64,000 nt of DNA, from contig JANEZZ010000522.1 in the NCBI GenBank assembly GCA_026122225.1, positions 1,612,001 to 1,676,000 of the forward strand. Reading direction: 5' to 3'. Of this stretch, positions 1-9,334 are shown one piece after another (positions within the stretch are counted from its first letter, which is position 1; each line of letters opens with the position of its first letter). This DNA is from Heloderma charlesbogerti. Its lineage: Eukaryota; Chordata; Lepidosauria; Squamata; Helodermatidae. Position numbers and translations under genes: made by a program. The notes under the pieces are model-generated. The model was not told where the DNA came from. It was given only the letters and a program-made list of their open reading frames with translations, and made no database searches.

Positions 1-59
1 CACGCTCGAGGGATTTCTTCTTCTTTTCATTTTGGTTGCCTTCTGTTTATTGCTCTAAC

Positions 60-435
60 ATATCAGAAATGTAAAATTTATTCATTTATTATATTTCTAT
101 GCTGTCCAATAGCCAAAGCTCTTTGGGTGGTACATGAGAATTAAAAACCATAAAATACAACACAATAAAATACAACATAAAAGTTTAAAATGACAGTATA
201 AAATAAAAATAGTAACCAAGTAGAACCTAGCAGCAGTGCAAAGATTTAAAATACAGTTAACAGATTTAAAATAGGAACTGAAAGGCTAAAGTGCCTGGGA
301 AAATAAGAAGATCTTAACTTGGCACCAGACGAGCCTCTCTGGGAATCTCATTCCACCACCAGGGTGCCACAAAGAAAAGGCCGTCTTCTTAGTAGCCACC
401 CATCTCACTTCCTTTACAGGCAGTTGTAAAGCATG
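60..435 (-). mobile_element. L2-like LINE 3'-end fragment
   Basis: On the minus strand this is the last part of an L2-type ORF followed by an A/T-rich 3' UTR that ends in an AAAT-type microsatellite near 75-95. The short frame at 286-480 is related to the better preserved copy at 26351-26560, whose C-terminus (WNELPS, VKTFLFSQAF) matches the end of the L2 polyprotein at 58.8 kb. It is 5'-truncated and not functional. The clade is inferred from this resemblance. Confidence 0.6.
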
Positions 436-550
436 GAAGAGTGGTTGGGGGCAAAGAGAAACATTAGTTGTATGCTTCACAACTCAGCTAATACACATGG
501 CTGTCTAAAGTGGGGTGAGGTGGGACATAAGACCATTACGTCCATGGTCC
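435..550. repeat. Unclassified dispersed repeat, copy 1
   Basis: The segment AACATTAGTTGTATGCTTCA with a following GGCTGTCTAAA is shared, with differences, with 15690-15785. It is an interspersed repeat of unknown class; no terminal structure is visible. Confidence 0.35.
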
Positions 551-662
551 AAAATTACCCAGCTGCACCACTGAAAACAGACCGGGTTGCCTCAAGGAGG
601 GACCATAGCTCAGCTGTTGAGTTTGTGTGTGTGCTGGTTCAGTCCTTGACATCTCTGTTGAA

Positions 663-778
663 CAGCAGAGACTGGTGGCTCTGATTTCAGTGGGGCTGTG
701 AATCCATTCTGGGTTTTAGTCAGAAGCAGCCAGAACTCTTCTACCCTACACTGACATTGGAGCCACCAGCCAATACTG
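663..778. mobile_element. hAT-type MITE (CAGTGGAGGCTGG family), internally deleted
   Basis: Left arm CTGGTGGCTCTGATTTCAG and right arm GGAGCCACCAGCC are inverted. The centre is missing compared with the ~212-bp copy at 18145-18356. Flanking octamers ctgttgaa and ccatttaa agree at 5 of 8 positions, compatible with an old 8-bp duplication. Confidence 0.6.
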
Positions 779-799
779 CCATTTAAGATTCGGAAATGG

Positions 800-885
800 C
801 AGTGGAGGCTGGTGGCTCTGATTTCGGTGGGTCTGTGAATCCATCCTGAGTAAGGCCCAGGTTGCAGTTGATGGGGAAAGGCTCT
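800..885. mobile_element. hAT-type MITE left half (CAGTGGAGGCTGG family)
   Basis: Starts with an intact CAGTGGAGGCTGGTGGCTC terminus and runs through the arm to about 885. No right arm is found, so this is a half copy lying 21 bp from the previous one. Confidence 0.6.
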
Positions 886-1555
886 GCCTGAGATCCCAGA
901 CAGCCACTGCCACTGAGAGTAGAGAACATTGGGATAGATGGATGAACAGTCTGACTGCTGGCAGCTCCCGATGTGCCTAACAATTCCAGTCTCTGGACAT
1001 GCACATTCTGCCCTCCCACCTGTAACTCACAATGGCCCTTTGTTCTTCAACATCTGAGCATGGAGGATCTCTGTAGATGGTAATTCAATGAATGATCTTA
1101 ATACAAAATATTCATGCCTGCAAAGTACTGAAAAATGTAAACAATGAGAAGGAAGAATGTTGTGCCTCGATGCCAGATTTGCCTAGTTGATTCCTGTCTT
1201 GGACAGGCTTTTCAGAGAAAGCTATTGTTCCCTCTAATAATGAACTTGGCTAATCAGTTTGGAAGCAAAATGGAATGACCCAAAAATAAAGTAGCAGTTT
1301 CTACATATTCAGGAGAGTCCCCAGGTGCACAGAAGTATTTACATTTGTGGAGCGGGGGGAGGTTTAACACCTCAAAATCTGACCTGTGAACTTCCCGGAC
1401 CCATGGAACATTGAGGGCAAACTCAAAGTGCCTCATCTTCTTAGGGAAACTTCCAGAGGGGGATCTTCACGATGACAGAATGAGAAGCATGTTGGAGTGT
1501 TATCCAGATTTTCATGGGATCAGCTTTGGTCCGCCAGGGACACACAAAGCCAGAT
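886..1555. other. No gene or repeat recognised
   Basis: Ordinary-looking unique sequence. Short frames here lack any recognisable domain. Confidence 0.5.
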
Positions 1556-1575
1556 AAGCTGAGTGTTGTTGTTGT

Positions 1576-3348
1576 TCAGTTGTTAAGTCGTGTCCGACTC
1601 TTCATGACCCCATGGACCATAGCACACCAGGCCTTCCTGTCCTGCGCTCTCTCCCGGAGTGTGCTCAAGTTCATATTCATTGCATCGGTGATGCTATCTA
1701 GCCATCTCATCCTCTGCCATCCCCTTCTCCTTTTGCCTTCAAACTTTCCCAGCATCAGGGTCTTTTCCAGGGAGTTTTCTCTTCGCATTAGGTGGCCAAA
1801 ATATTTGAGCTTCAGCTTCAGTATCTGTCCTTCCAATGAGCAGTCAGGGTTGATTTTCTTTAGGATGGACTGATTTGACCTCTTTGCAGTCCAGGGGACT
1901 CGTAAGAGTCTTCTCCAGCACCACAGTTCGAAAGCATCAATTCTTCGGCACTCAGCCTTCCATATAGTCCAGCTCTCACAGCCATACGTTGCTACTTGGA
2001 AAACCATACCTTTGATTATACAAACCTTTGTCGGCAAGGTGATGTCTGTGCTTCTTACTATGCTGTCTAGGTGTGCCATAGCTTTCCTCCCAAGGAGCAA
2101 GAGTCTTTTAATTTCATGGCTACAGTCACTGTCTGCGGTGATCTTGGAGCCCAAGAAAATAAAATCTGTCACTGCTTCCATTTCTTCCCCTTCTATATGC
2201 CAGGAAGTGATGGGGCCAGATGCCATAATCTTCATTTTTTTAATGTTGAGTTTCAAACCAGCTTTTGCACTCTCCACTTTCACCCTCAACAAGAGGCTCT
2301 TTAGATCCTCTTCGCTTTCTGCCATTAGGGTAGTACCGTCTGCGTATCTGAGGTTGTTGATAATTCTCCCGGCAATCTTAATTCCGACCTGTGATTCATC
2401 CAACCCGGCATTTCTCATGATGTACTCTGCATATAAGTTAAATAAGCAGGGCGACAATATACAGCCTTGTTGTACTCCTTTCCCAATTTTGAACCACTCA
2501 GTTGTTCCATGTCCGGTTCTTACTGTTGCTTCTTGACCCTCGTACAGGTTTCTCAGGAGACAGGTAAGGTGGTCTGGTACTCCCATCTCTTTAAGAATTT
2601 GCCAGAGTTTGTTGTGATCCACACAACCAAAGGCTTTAGCATAGTCAATGAAGCAGAAATAGACGTTTTTCTGGAATTCTCTTGCTTTCTCCATGATCCA
2701 GCAAATGTTGGCAATTTGATCTCTAGTTCCTGTGCCTCTTCGAAACCCAGCTTGTACTTCCAGTAGTTCTTGGTTCACATGCTGCTGAAGCCTAGCTTGT
2801 AGGATTTTGAGCATAACCTTGCTGGCATGTGAAATGAGCACAATTGTACGGTAGTTTGAGTACACTTTGGCATTGCCCTTCTTTGGGATTGGAATGTAAA
2901 CTGACCTTTTCCAGTCTTGTGGCCACTGTTGAGTGTTCCAAATTTGTTGGCATATTGAGTGCAGCACTTTAACAGCATAATCTTTTAGGATCTTAAATAG
3001 CTCAGCTGGAATACTGTCAACTCCGCTAGCTTTGTTGTTAGTAATGCTTCCTAAGGCCCACTTGACTTCACTCTCGAGGATGTCTGGCTCAGGTTCAGTG
3101 ACCACACTATCATGGCTATCAGGGACATTCAGATCTTTCCTGTATAGTTCTTCTGTGTATCCTTTCCACCTCTTCTTAATCTCATCTGCTTCTGTTAGGT
3201 CCCTGCCTTCTTTGTCCTTTATCATGCCCGTCTTTGCACAAAACATTCCCTTGAGATCTCCGAATTTCTTGAAAAGATCTCTAGTCTTTCCCATTCTATT
3301 GTTTTCCTCGATTTCTTTGCATTGTTCATTTAAGAAGGCCTTCTTGTT
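1576..3348 (-). pseudogene. BovB reverse transcriptase, open but catalytically mutated
   Basis: About 590 codons remain open, ending in SRTRLNN. Visible in order: an RT N-terminal region (PDILESEVKWALGSI), motif A FIDYAKAF, motif B-like KGVQQGCILSP, motif C YADG, then the C-terminal stretch CESWTIWKAE and FELWCWRRLLRVPW typical of BovB. In the RT family motif C is YADD; here the second aspartate codon has become glycine (2335-2337), which should abolish polymerase activity. The residue after motif A is also changed (AFG for AFD). The ORF track frame extends upstream to 3516 only because MITE A (3349-3887) happens to be open; those ~55 residues are not BovB. A fossil, although unusually free of stops. 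Confidence 0.9.
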
Positions 3349-3887
3349 TTGGGATGTCAGAGAATTCCACCATGGATCTCGGTGAGGCCGAATGCCAGTG
3401 ATTCGGCCCCCCGAAATCCATGGCGGAACAAAGCCCCCCCGCTGCGCCGCAAAATGGGCCTGGAACGGAGCACCTAACTGCTGCCGTCCACACTGCATTG
3501 CAAATGGCGGCCGCATGTGCGGCCGCCATTCGCTTCTTCCATATAGCCGTGATAGGCTATATTAATAGTTATGTATCCCATCATGGCTAACGCAGGGATG
3601 CCATTTGCGTCCCTGCGGAAGCCGTGATAACCTACGTAAGTATTTTCGTAGCCTATCATGGCAAAATACAGGGACGCAAATGGCTGCGGCTACGGCAGCC
3701 GCCATTTGCGTCCTTGCAGGCTGCCCAGCGGCCGGATGTCCGGCTGCGAGCAGCCCTGGCTGGCGGCTCCACGGAATCTCCGTGGAGCAGAGCCAGCTGG
3801 AGAGAATTTCGGGGGGAGGAACGGAGTGCCTCCCCCCCACCGCGAATGTCACCCTTCGAAAAGGTAAGTGACTTTCGTACATCCCTA
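3349..3887. mobile_element. Palindrome-rich hAT MITE, copy A (in BovB)
   Basis: 539 bp. Left end TTGGGATGTC (consensus TAGGGATGTC), right end GTACATCCCTA. Target-site duplication ttcttgtt (3341-3348) / ttcttgtc (3888-3895), 7 of 8. The interior is a row of inverted repeats: a GCGGCCGC pair near 3505-3530, GTGATAGGCTA...-type pairs near 3547-3590 and 3622-3662, and CAAATGGC/GCCATTTG pairs near 3600-3715. An AGGTAAGT splice-donor consensus (3862-3869) points to the right end. No coding capacity credited. Confidence 0.9.
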
Positions 3888-3937
3888 TTCTTGTCTCTCC
3901 TTGCTATCCTCTGGAAATCTGCATTCAGTTGGATATT

Positions 3938-4428
3938 AATAGGGATGGACAAAAGTCCCTTACCTGGTCCCGCAGCTTTTTTCAGGGTGGGGAGGCGCCC
4001 CGTCCCTCCCCGCCGAAATTCTGGCCGGGGGGGAGCGCCCCGCCTCTCTGGCCGCAAAAGAAAAAAGTAAAGTAAAAAAAAAAAACAACTTGATAGGCTA
4101 CATAAAGATTTACGTAGCCTGTCACGGTGTTTTTTGAAAATCTAGCCATGATAGGCTACGTAAATCTTTACGTAGCGTATCACATTGTTTTTGTTTTTAC
4201 TTTACTTTACTTGGAAATGGCAGTGGCGGCGGCCAGTTGGAAGACCGGCCGCCACTGCCACTGCCGAACTGCTGCCGGGACCCGCCGCCGCGAGGGACAT
4301 TCAGCAAAGGTAAGTCCCATCCCGGGGGGGGGCGGGGGGGCGGACCGTTTCTCCACCAATTTCAGGGCGCCAAATGCGTTGGCATTCGGCCTCCCGGAGA
4401 TTTGTGGAGAAATTATCCAACATCCCTA
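3938..4428. mobile_element. Palindrome-rich hAT MITE, copy B (in BovB)
   Basis: Begins TAGGGATGGAC at 3940 and ends CATCCCTA at 4428. The duplication tggatatt (3930-3937) / tggatata (4429-4436) agrees at 7 of 8, with two extra A bases at the left junction. Contains two TACGTAAA-type hairpins (4092-4126 and 4145-4182), a GGCGGCCAG/CCGGCCGCC pair, and outward splice-donor consensuses at 3958-3965 (minus) and 4308-4315 (plus). Confidence 0.88.
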
Positions 4429-4802
4429 TGGATATATCTTCCCCTTTCTCCCTTGCTTTTCACTTCCCTTCTTTCCTCAGCTACTTGTAAAGCCTCCTCA
4501 GACAGCCACTGTGCTTTCTTGCATTTCTTTTTCTTTGAAATGGATTGAGTTGCTGCCTCCTGAACAGTGTTACGGACCTTCGTCCATAGTTCCTCAGGCA
4601 CTCTGTCTATCAGGTCTAATCCCTTAAATCTATTCATTACCTCCACTGTATATTCATAAGGAATACGATTTAGGTCATACCTGAGTGGTTTAGTGGTTTT
4701 CCCTACGTTCTTCAATTTAAGCCAAAATTTTGCAACAACAATGCCATTGTTGTTGCCATTTCCTTCTCCAGTGGACCACATTTTGTCAGAACTCTCCGCC
4801 AT
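4413..4802 (-). pseudogene. BovB linker upstream of RT, fused to 5' UTR
   Basis: The frame reads KFWLKLKNVGKTTKPLRYDL and EELWTKVRNTVQEAATQ, matching the linker of the copy at 21.4-21.7 kb. The N-terminal part (MAESSDKMWSTGEGNG) translates the BovB 5' UTR, showing the endonuclease deletion junction near 4730. The last few residues run into MITE B. Confidence 0.8.
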
Positions 4803-4908
4803 GACCTGTCCGTCTTGGGTGGCCCTGCAAGGCCTAGCTTATGGCTTCACTGAGTTACACAAGCCCCTTCGTCACAACAAGGCAGTGATCCATGAAGGGG
4901 AAGCTGAG

Positions 4909-5738
4909 TAGGGATGTCAGAGAATTCCGTGATGGATCTCGGTGAAGCCGAATGCCAGTGCATTCGGCCCCCCAAAATCCATCGCGGAACGGCCTGCCAC
5001 ACCCCCCCCGCCCCCCGCAGATCCCCCCCAGGACGAGACTTACCTGGGGCGGATGTTTCAGGAGGTGGCGGCTCCAGCAGCAGCTTTGGCGGTGACAGCG
5101 GCGGCGGCTGGTCTTCCGACTGGCTGCCGCCGCCGCCATTTGCAGTCTGTGTTTTTTTCTTTTTCCCCCCCCCCATAGACATGATAGGCTACGTAAAGAC
5201 TTACATAGCCTATCACGTCTGGGTTAAAAATTAAAAAAAAACACGTACGCAAATGGCTGTGGCTACAGCCGCCACCATTTGCGTTCCTTATTTTTCGCCG
5301 TCTTAGTCTACATAAATATTTACATAGAGTAAGATGAAGACAAGAAAGGGGAATGCAAATAGCGCCCAGTATGCTATTTGCGTTCCCCTTTCTTTTCTTC
5401 GTCTTAGTCTACGTAAATATTTGCATAGACTAAGACGGCGAAAAATAAGGAACACAAATGGCGGCAGCCATAGCCGCCGCCATTTGCGTATGCTTTTTTG
5501 TTTTGTTTTTTACCCAGAGCCCTCCGCGGCCGGAAATCCGGCTGTGGACGGCCCTGGCCTGGGCCTCGCTCGCTGCTCTGTGGAGCCGCTGCAGTGCATA
5601 GCCATCCATCAAGGATTCCAGGGGGGAGGACTGGATCACCTCCCCCCCTGTCGAGGATTCCGTGGGGAGGGACGGAACGCCTCCCCCCGCACTATGAACA
5701 GAATCCGCAAAAAGGTAAGTGACTTTCGTACATCCCTA
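4909..5738. mobile_element. Palindrome-rich hAT MITE, copy C (complete)
   Basis: 830 bp bounded by TAGGGATGTC and GTACATCCCTA, with a perfect 8-bp duplication aagctgag (4901-4908 and 5739-5746). From left to right: a subterminal pair with CCGAATGCCAGTGCATTCGG; a GCGGCGGC-rich segment; then alternating hairpins, type X (tacgtaaa...-cored, near 5180-5217, 5295-5335, 5398-5442) and type Y (CAAATGGC or CAAATAGC paired with its complement, near 5245-5285, 5345-5392, 5452-5490). Splice-donor consensus faces outward at both ends (5038-5045 minus, 5713-5720 plus). Inserted in the target-site duplication of the neighbouring BovB, so it is younger than it. No ORF credited. Confidence 0.93.
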
Positions 5739-5927
5739 AAGCTGAGTGTACCTTCCCTTTAAAATACGGTTTTCAGGGGTCACACAGCACTTGAAAGGAA
5801 CATACTTCTGGGTGGGGTGGGGGGAGTCGAACTGAACATAATCAAACTGGCAGGGGCTGCTCAACCAATGAAAGAGGCTTGTTTCTTGGCCCATGTCCAG
5901 GCTTTCCCCGCTACTACATTATTATGA

Positions 5928-6377
5928 ATGGAGAGCAACTAATTTTTCCCCATATGTGCAGATTACCCTGAAGAAGCCAAAATCCTTGATTATCCAGTGC
6001 AACATCTGAAGGCTCCCTATGAGAGCATCCCATGCCCCCCAATTTAGCTCTATTCCAGCAATCTGCTACAGCATTATTGCTCCCACCCCATTTTTCCCCA
6101 CGAGCACACTTTTGCCTTGAGAAGCCAAAATCCCTAGTTCCTGAGTATAGCATCTGAAGGATCCCCCTGAGAATATACCACCCACCCCAATTTTTCCGCA
6201 TTCGGGCAAACTGTCATAGAGTTATACCTCTTTCCCCTGTTCCCCAATGTGTGTACTTTTGCCTTGAGAAGCCAAAATCCCCAGTTCTCAAGTACAGCAT
6301 CTGAAGGCTCCTCCTGAAAGCATCCCACCCACCCCAATTTCATCCCATTCCAGCAAATTGTTGTGGAGTTATTGCTT
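5928..6377. repeat. Tandem repeat, ~148-bp unit, three copies
   Basis: The landmark GAAGCCAAAATCC recurs at 5972, 6121 and 6268 (spacings 149 and 147), each followed by a CATCTGAAGG block, a CACCCCAATTT block and an ATTG or ATAC plus C-rich block. The third copy runs into a CA microsatellite. I do not recognise it as part of a known element. Confidence 0.85.

Positions 6378-6403
<26 letters not shown>
6378..6403. repeat. (CA)n microsatellite
   Basis: Thirteen uninterrupted AC/CA dinucleotides. Confidence 0.97.
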
Positions 6404-6408
<5 letters not shown>

Positions 6409-6784
6409 CTCCTTCTCTGGGCACTTTCTCCCTGCTTGCAATGACAGGCTCCCGAGACCTCACCAGATCAGAGAAGTGACTTTACAGAACATCAAAGAAG
6501 CAACTTTACTTACACATTATCAGAGGTGCAATTTAACACAACAGAGAAGCAAAATAATACAAACATCAGAGAAATGCATCATCACAGAGGCTAATTACTG
6601 GTGAAATGCGAGTGCAGGACGATTCTGAAGGCTGGAAAGGCTCAGGGAGGGCACAGCCAAATGAAAGACACACCCCTGGGCAGGGCTATCATGCTGATGT
6701 GAATGCAGAGGATAGGGACACACAGCACCAGAAGTCTGGAAAACTCAAATTAAAGAAATAAAACAGAATAAACTGCTTGATCCG
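6404..6784. other. No gene recognised
   Basis: A/C-rich unique sequence containing several short 'ACATCAGAGAAG'-like echoes (6485-6580), too diverged to call a repeat array. Confidence 0.4.
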
Positions 6785-6897
6785 ATCCCCAAAATGGGTT
6801 CAGCCCCTTGGATAGCTCCTTTAGCATTCTGCTGCTTCTGACTGAAACTCAGAATGGATTTACAGCCCACTGAAATCGGAGCCACCAGCCTCCACTG
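6785..6897. mobile_element. hAT-type MITE right half (CAGTGGAGGCTGG family)
   Basis: Matches the right arm of the 18145-18356 copy: TTGGATAGCTCCTTTAGCAT through GAGCCACCAGCCTCCACTG. The left arm is absent. Confidence 0.65.
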
Positions 6898-7329
6898 GCA
6901 CAGAGGACCTCTACATGTATACACTGGTATGCATATAAGGCGAGACCATTCAGATGCCAAACGGATGCATGGATGGAGGAGGAGGACATCTCCTGTAAAT
7001 GTTAGTGGAGGCAACACGCCTAGAACACATGGCCTGGTGACTCCCATCATGCATTTTTTCAGCATGTAGGTAGGATGTCTGAACAGTCCTGGTTTTGGCT
7101 TAAGAAGAAAAAAATGAGAAAGAGGACCGAGGGAACAGGTTTGTTTGAGCACCTAACAGATGACAGTATCCTGAAGGTGAGTACTGAGTATGACGGTTAG
7201 GGAAGGGTGTACTGTACGCTGTGTTTTTAAAAAATCTACTCCCCCACCACTCCCAACTACATAACAATAAAAGGCTCAGGTTCAGGATGGTAAACCAGGC
7301 CCAGTTCTAAACCCTTTAAGATGATATGC
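6898..7329. other. No gene or repeat recognised
   Basis: The overlapping short frames on both strands have no recognisable domain. Confidence 0.45.
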
Positions 7330-7415
7330 CAGCCTTCCCCAACCTGCTATGCTGGCTGGGGATTATGGGAATTGTAGTCCAACACATCTGGAGGGCACCA
7401 GGTTGGGGAAAGCAG
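7330..7415. mobile_element. hAT-type MITE (CAGCCTTCCCCAACC family), shortened
   Basis: Left end CAGCCTTCCCCAACCTG, right half AATTGTAGTCCAACACATCT then GGCACCAGGTTGGGGAA. The left arm interior is deleted. Confidence 0.65.
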
Positions 7416-7557
7416 TTATATATACTAAGTAGTCTACTCTTAAAGGTGGTCTAAAAATAATTATACATTAAAAAAAATCAAACATAGCACAGCAGAAGAA
7501 TGTTTAGGACAATGGGAAAGTAAAGCAGTGTTCTCTATGCACCTCCAACAGTACTAC

Positions 7558-9326
7558 TAGGGGTGTACGAAACCCCGCTTACCTGGCTCCGCCAGGTTCC
7601 GCTGGGGGGAGGGGCTCCATCCCTCCCCCTGGAATCCTGGCCGGCCGGCTCCATTCCGCGGGGATTCCGCGGAGCTGCCAGCTAGCTAGCAGGGATGCAA
7701 ATGGCGGCGGCCATAGCCACCACCATTTGCATCCCTGAATTCAGCCGTGATAGGCTACGTAAAGACGTACGTAGCCTATCACGTCTAGGTTAAAAAAAAA
7801 AAAAAAACGCGTACGCAAATGGTGGCGGCTAGGGCCACCGCCATTTGCGTTCCTTATTTTTGGCTGTCTTAGTCTATGTAAATATTTACGTAGACTAAGA
7901 CGAAGACAAGAAAGGGGAACACAAAGAGCATAGTGGATGCTATTTGAGTTCCCCTTTATTTTCACTGTCTTACTCTACGTAAATATTTACGTAGAGTAAG
8001 ATCGCAAAAATAAGGGGGAACGCAAATAGCGTCTGCTACGCTATTTGCGTTCCCCCTTATTTTCGCCGTCTTAGTCTACATAAATATTTACGTAGAGTAA
8101 GACAGCCAAAAATAAGGACCGGAAATGGCGGTGGCCATAGCCGCTGCCATTTGCATACGCATTTTGTTTGTTTTTTTAACCCAGACGTGATACGCTACGT
8201 AAGTCTTTACGTAGCCTATCACGAATGAGGGGGGGGGGACAGACTGCAAATGGTGGCGGCACCCAGTCGGAAGACCAGCCGCCGCCGCCAAAGCTGCCAC
8301 TGCCGCCACTGCTGCCACCATCCGGAACATCCGCCCCAGGTAAGTCTCGTCCCGGGGGGGATCCGCAGGGGGGTGGGGGTGGCAGGCCGTTCCGCCACGG
8401 AGTTCGGGGGGCAGAATTAGGGATGGACGAAAGACACTTACCTGTCCTCGAAGCTTTTCGCGGTGGGGGGGAGGCGCTTCGCTGCTCCCCCCGCGAAGTT
8501 CAGGCCGGGGGGGGGAGGCTTCCCGCCTCGCCCGGCCGAAATTCAGGCCGGGGAGGAGGCGCCTCGCCTTGCCCGGCCGCGAACTAAAAAGTTTTTTTTT
8601 AAAAAAAACGCCCCCGTGATAGACTACGTGACGATTAACGTAGCCTATCACGGCTAGATCTGCAAAGTCAGCCGTGATAGGCTACGTTAATCATCACGTA
8701 GCCTATCACGGGTGACTTAAAAAAAAAAAAGCGCGTACGCAAATGGCGGCCCCCATAGGGAGCCACCATTCGCGTTCCATTCGCTGTAGTCTACGTAAAT
8801 CTTTACGTAGACTACAGCGACCAAATAAGGAACGGGAATGGCGGCTCCCTATGGGGGCCGCCATTATCCGTACGCGCTTTTTTTTTTTTTTTTTAAGTCA
8901 CCCGTGATAGGCTACGTGACGATTTACGTAGCCTATCACGGCTGACTTTGCAAATCTAGCCGTGATAGGCTACGTTAATCGTCACGTAGCCTATCACGGG
9001 GGCGTTTTTTTTTTTCTTTGATTGGAATGGCGGTGGCGGCAGCCGGTCGAAAGACCGGCTGCCGCTCCCGCCCCGAACGAAGACCCGCCGAACCGCCGGC
9101 CGGACCCGCCGCCGGGAGGGACATTCGGCAAAGGTAAGTCCCGTCCCGGGGGGGGTGCGGGGGCGGGGGGGTGCGGAGAATTTCTCCCCGAAACTTGTTC
9201 GGGGGGCCAAACACGTTGGCGCTCGGCCCCCCAAAGTTTCGGGGAGAAATTCTCCGCCAACCCTAGGCTGAATGCACTGGCATTCGGCCTCACCGAGATC
9301 TGTGGCAGAATTCTCTGACATCCCTA
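7558..9326. mobile_element. Palindrome-rich hAT MITE, copy D-outer (split by D-inner)
   Basis: Ends TAGGGGTGTACGA and GACATCCCTA with a perfect duplication agtactac (7550-7557 and 9327-9334). The outer element is 7558-8417 plus 9266-9326 (about 920 bp) and lies in the opposite orientation to copy C. It has at least five type-X hairpins (near 7743, 7862, 7965, 8062, 8185), including an exact TACGTAAATATTTACGTA at 7976-7993, separated by type-Y hairpins. Outward splice-donor consensus at 7577-7584 (minus) and 8338-8345 (plus). Frames of up to 187 codons across it are by-products of the inverted repeats. Confidence 0.92.
8418..9265. mobile_element. Palindrome-rich hAT MITE, copy D-inner (nested in D-outer)
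   Basis: 848 bp, starts TAGGGATGGACGAAAG, ends CCAACCCTA. Duplication ggcagaat (8410-8417) / ggctgaat (9266-9273), 7 of 8. The stretch about 8605-9005 is one large near-perfect inverted repeat centred near 8802, made of smaller palindromes: GTGATAGGCTACGT hairpins in the outer parts, CAAATGGCGGC-type hairpins inside, and a GTCTACGTAAATC core in the middle. Outward splice-donor consensus at 8436-8443 (minus) and 9132-9139 (plus). Confidence 0.92.
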
Positions 9327-9334
9327 AGTACTAC

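Larger units (their letters stand above)
1567..4900 (-). mobile_element. BovB (RTE-clade) LINE, endonuclease deleted, two MITEs inside
   Basis: Minus-strand BovB. The 3' end (ACTTAACAACTGAACAACAA type) is at 1567-1610 and 5'-UTR sequence is near 4740-4900. The 5' UTR runs straight into the linker upstream of the RT domain (near 4730), so the AP-endonuclease region present in the 20.3-kb copy (about 0.9 kb) is missing. Two palindrome-rich MITEs interrupt it at 3349-3887 and about 3938-4428; BovB sequence resumes in register between them (3888-3937, peptide FQRIARRDK) and after them. The target-site duplication is aagctgagtgt at 1556-1566. Its partner lies at the 5' end, split by a third MITE: aagctgag at 4901-4908 and aagctgagtgt at 5739-5749. 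Confidence 0.92.

Noticed and set aside
3562..4057. Overlapping frames of 100-148 codons on both strands, rich in Ala/Arg/Pro/Gly
   Set aside because: They lie in GC-rich inverted repeats of MITE copies A and B; being open on both strands is a by-product of symmetry. The same holds at 4847-5762, 8088-9321, 39690-41067 and 48441-49002.
4909..5738. CRISPR-like pattern: short palindromic repeats separated by similar-length segments
   Set aside because: The intervening segments are themselves conserved hairpins, the array has transposon ends with 8-bp duplications, and the genome is vertebrate.
7558..9326. CpG island or promoter
   Set aside because: High GC and CpG here are explained by the MITE modules; the same applies to 61972-62600 (L2 repeats). 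No gene start is adjacent.
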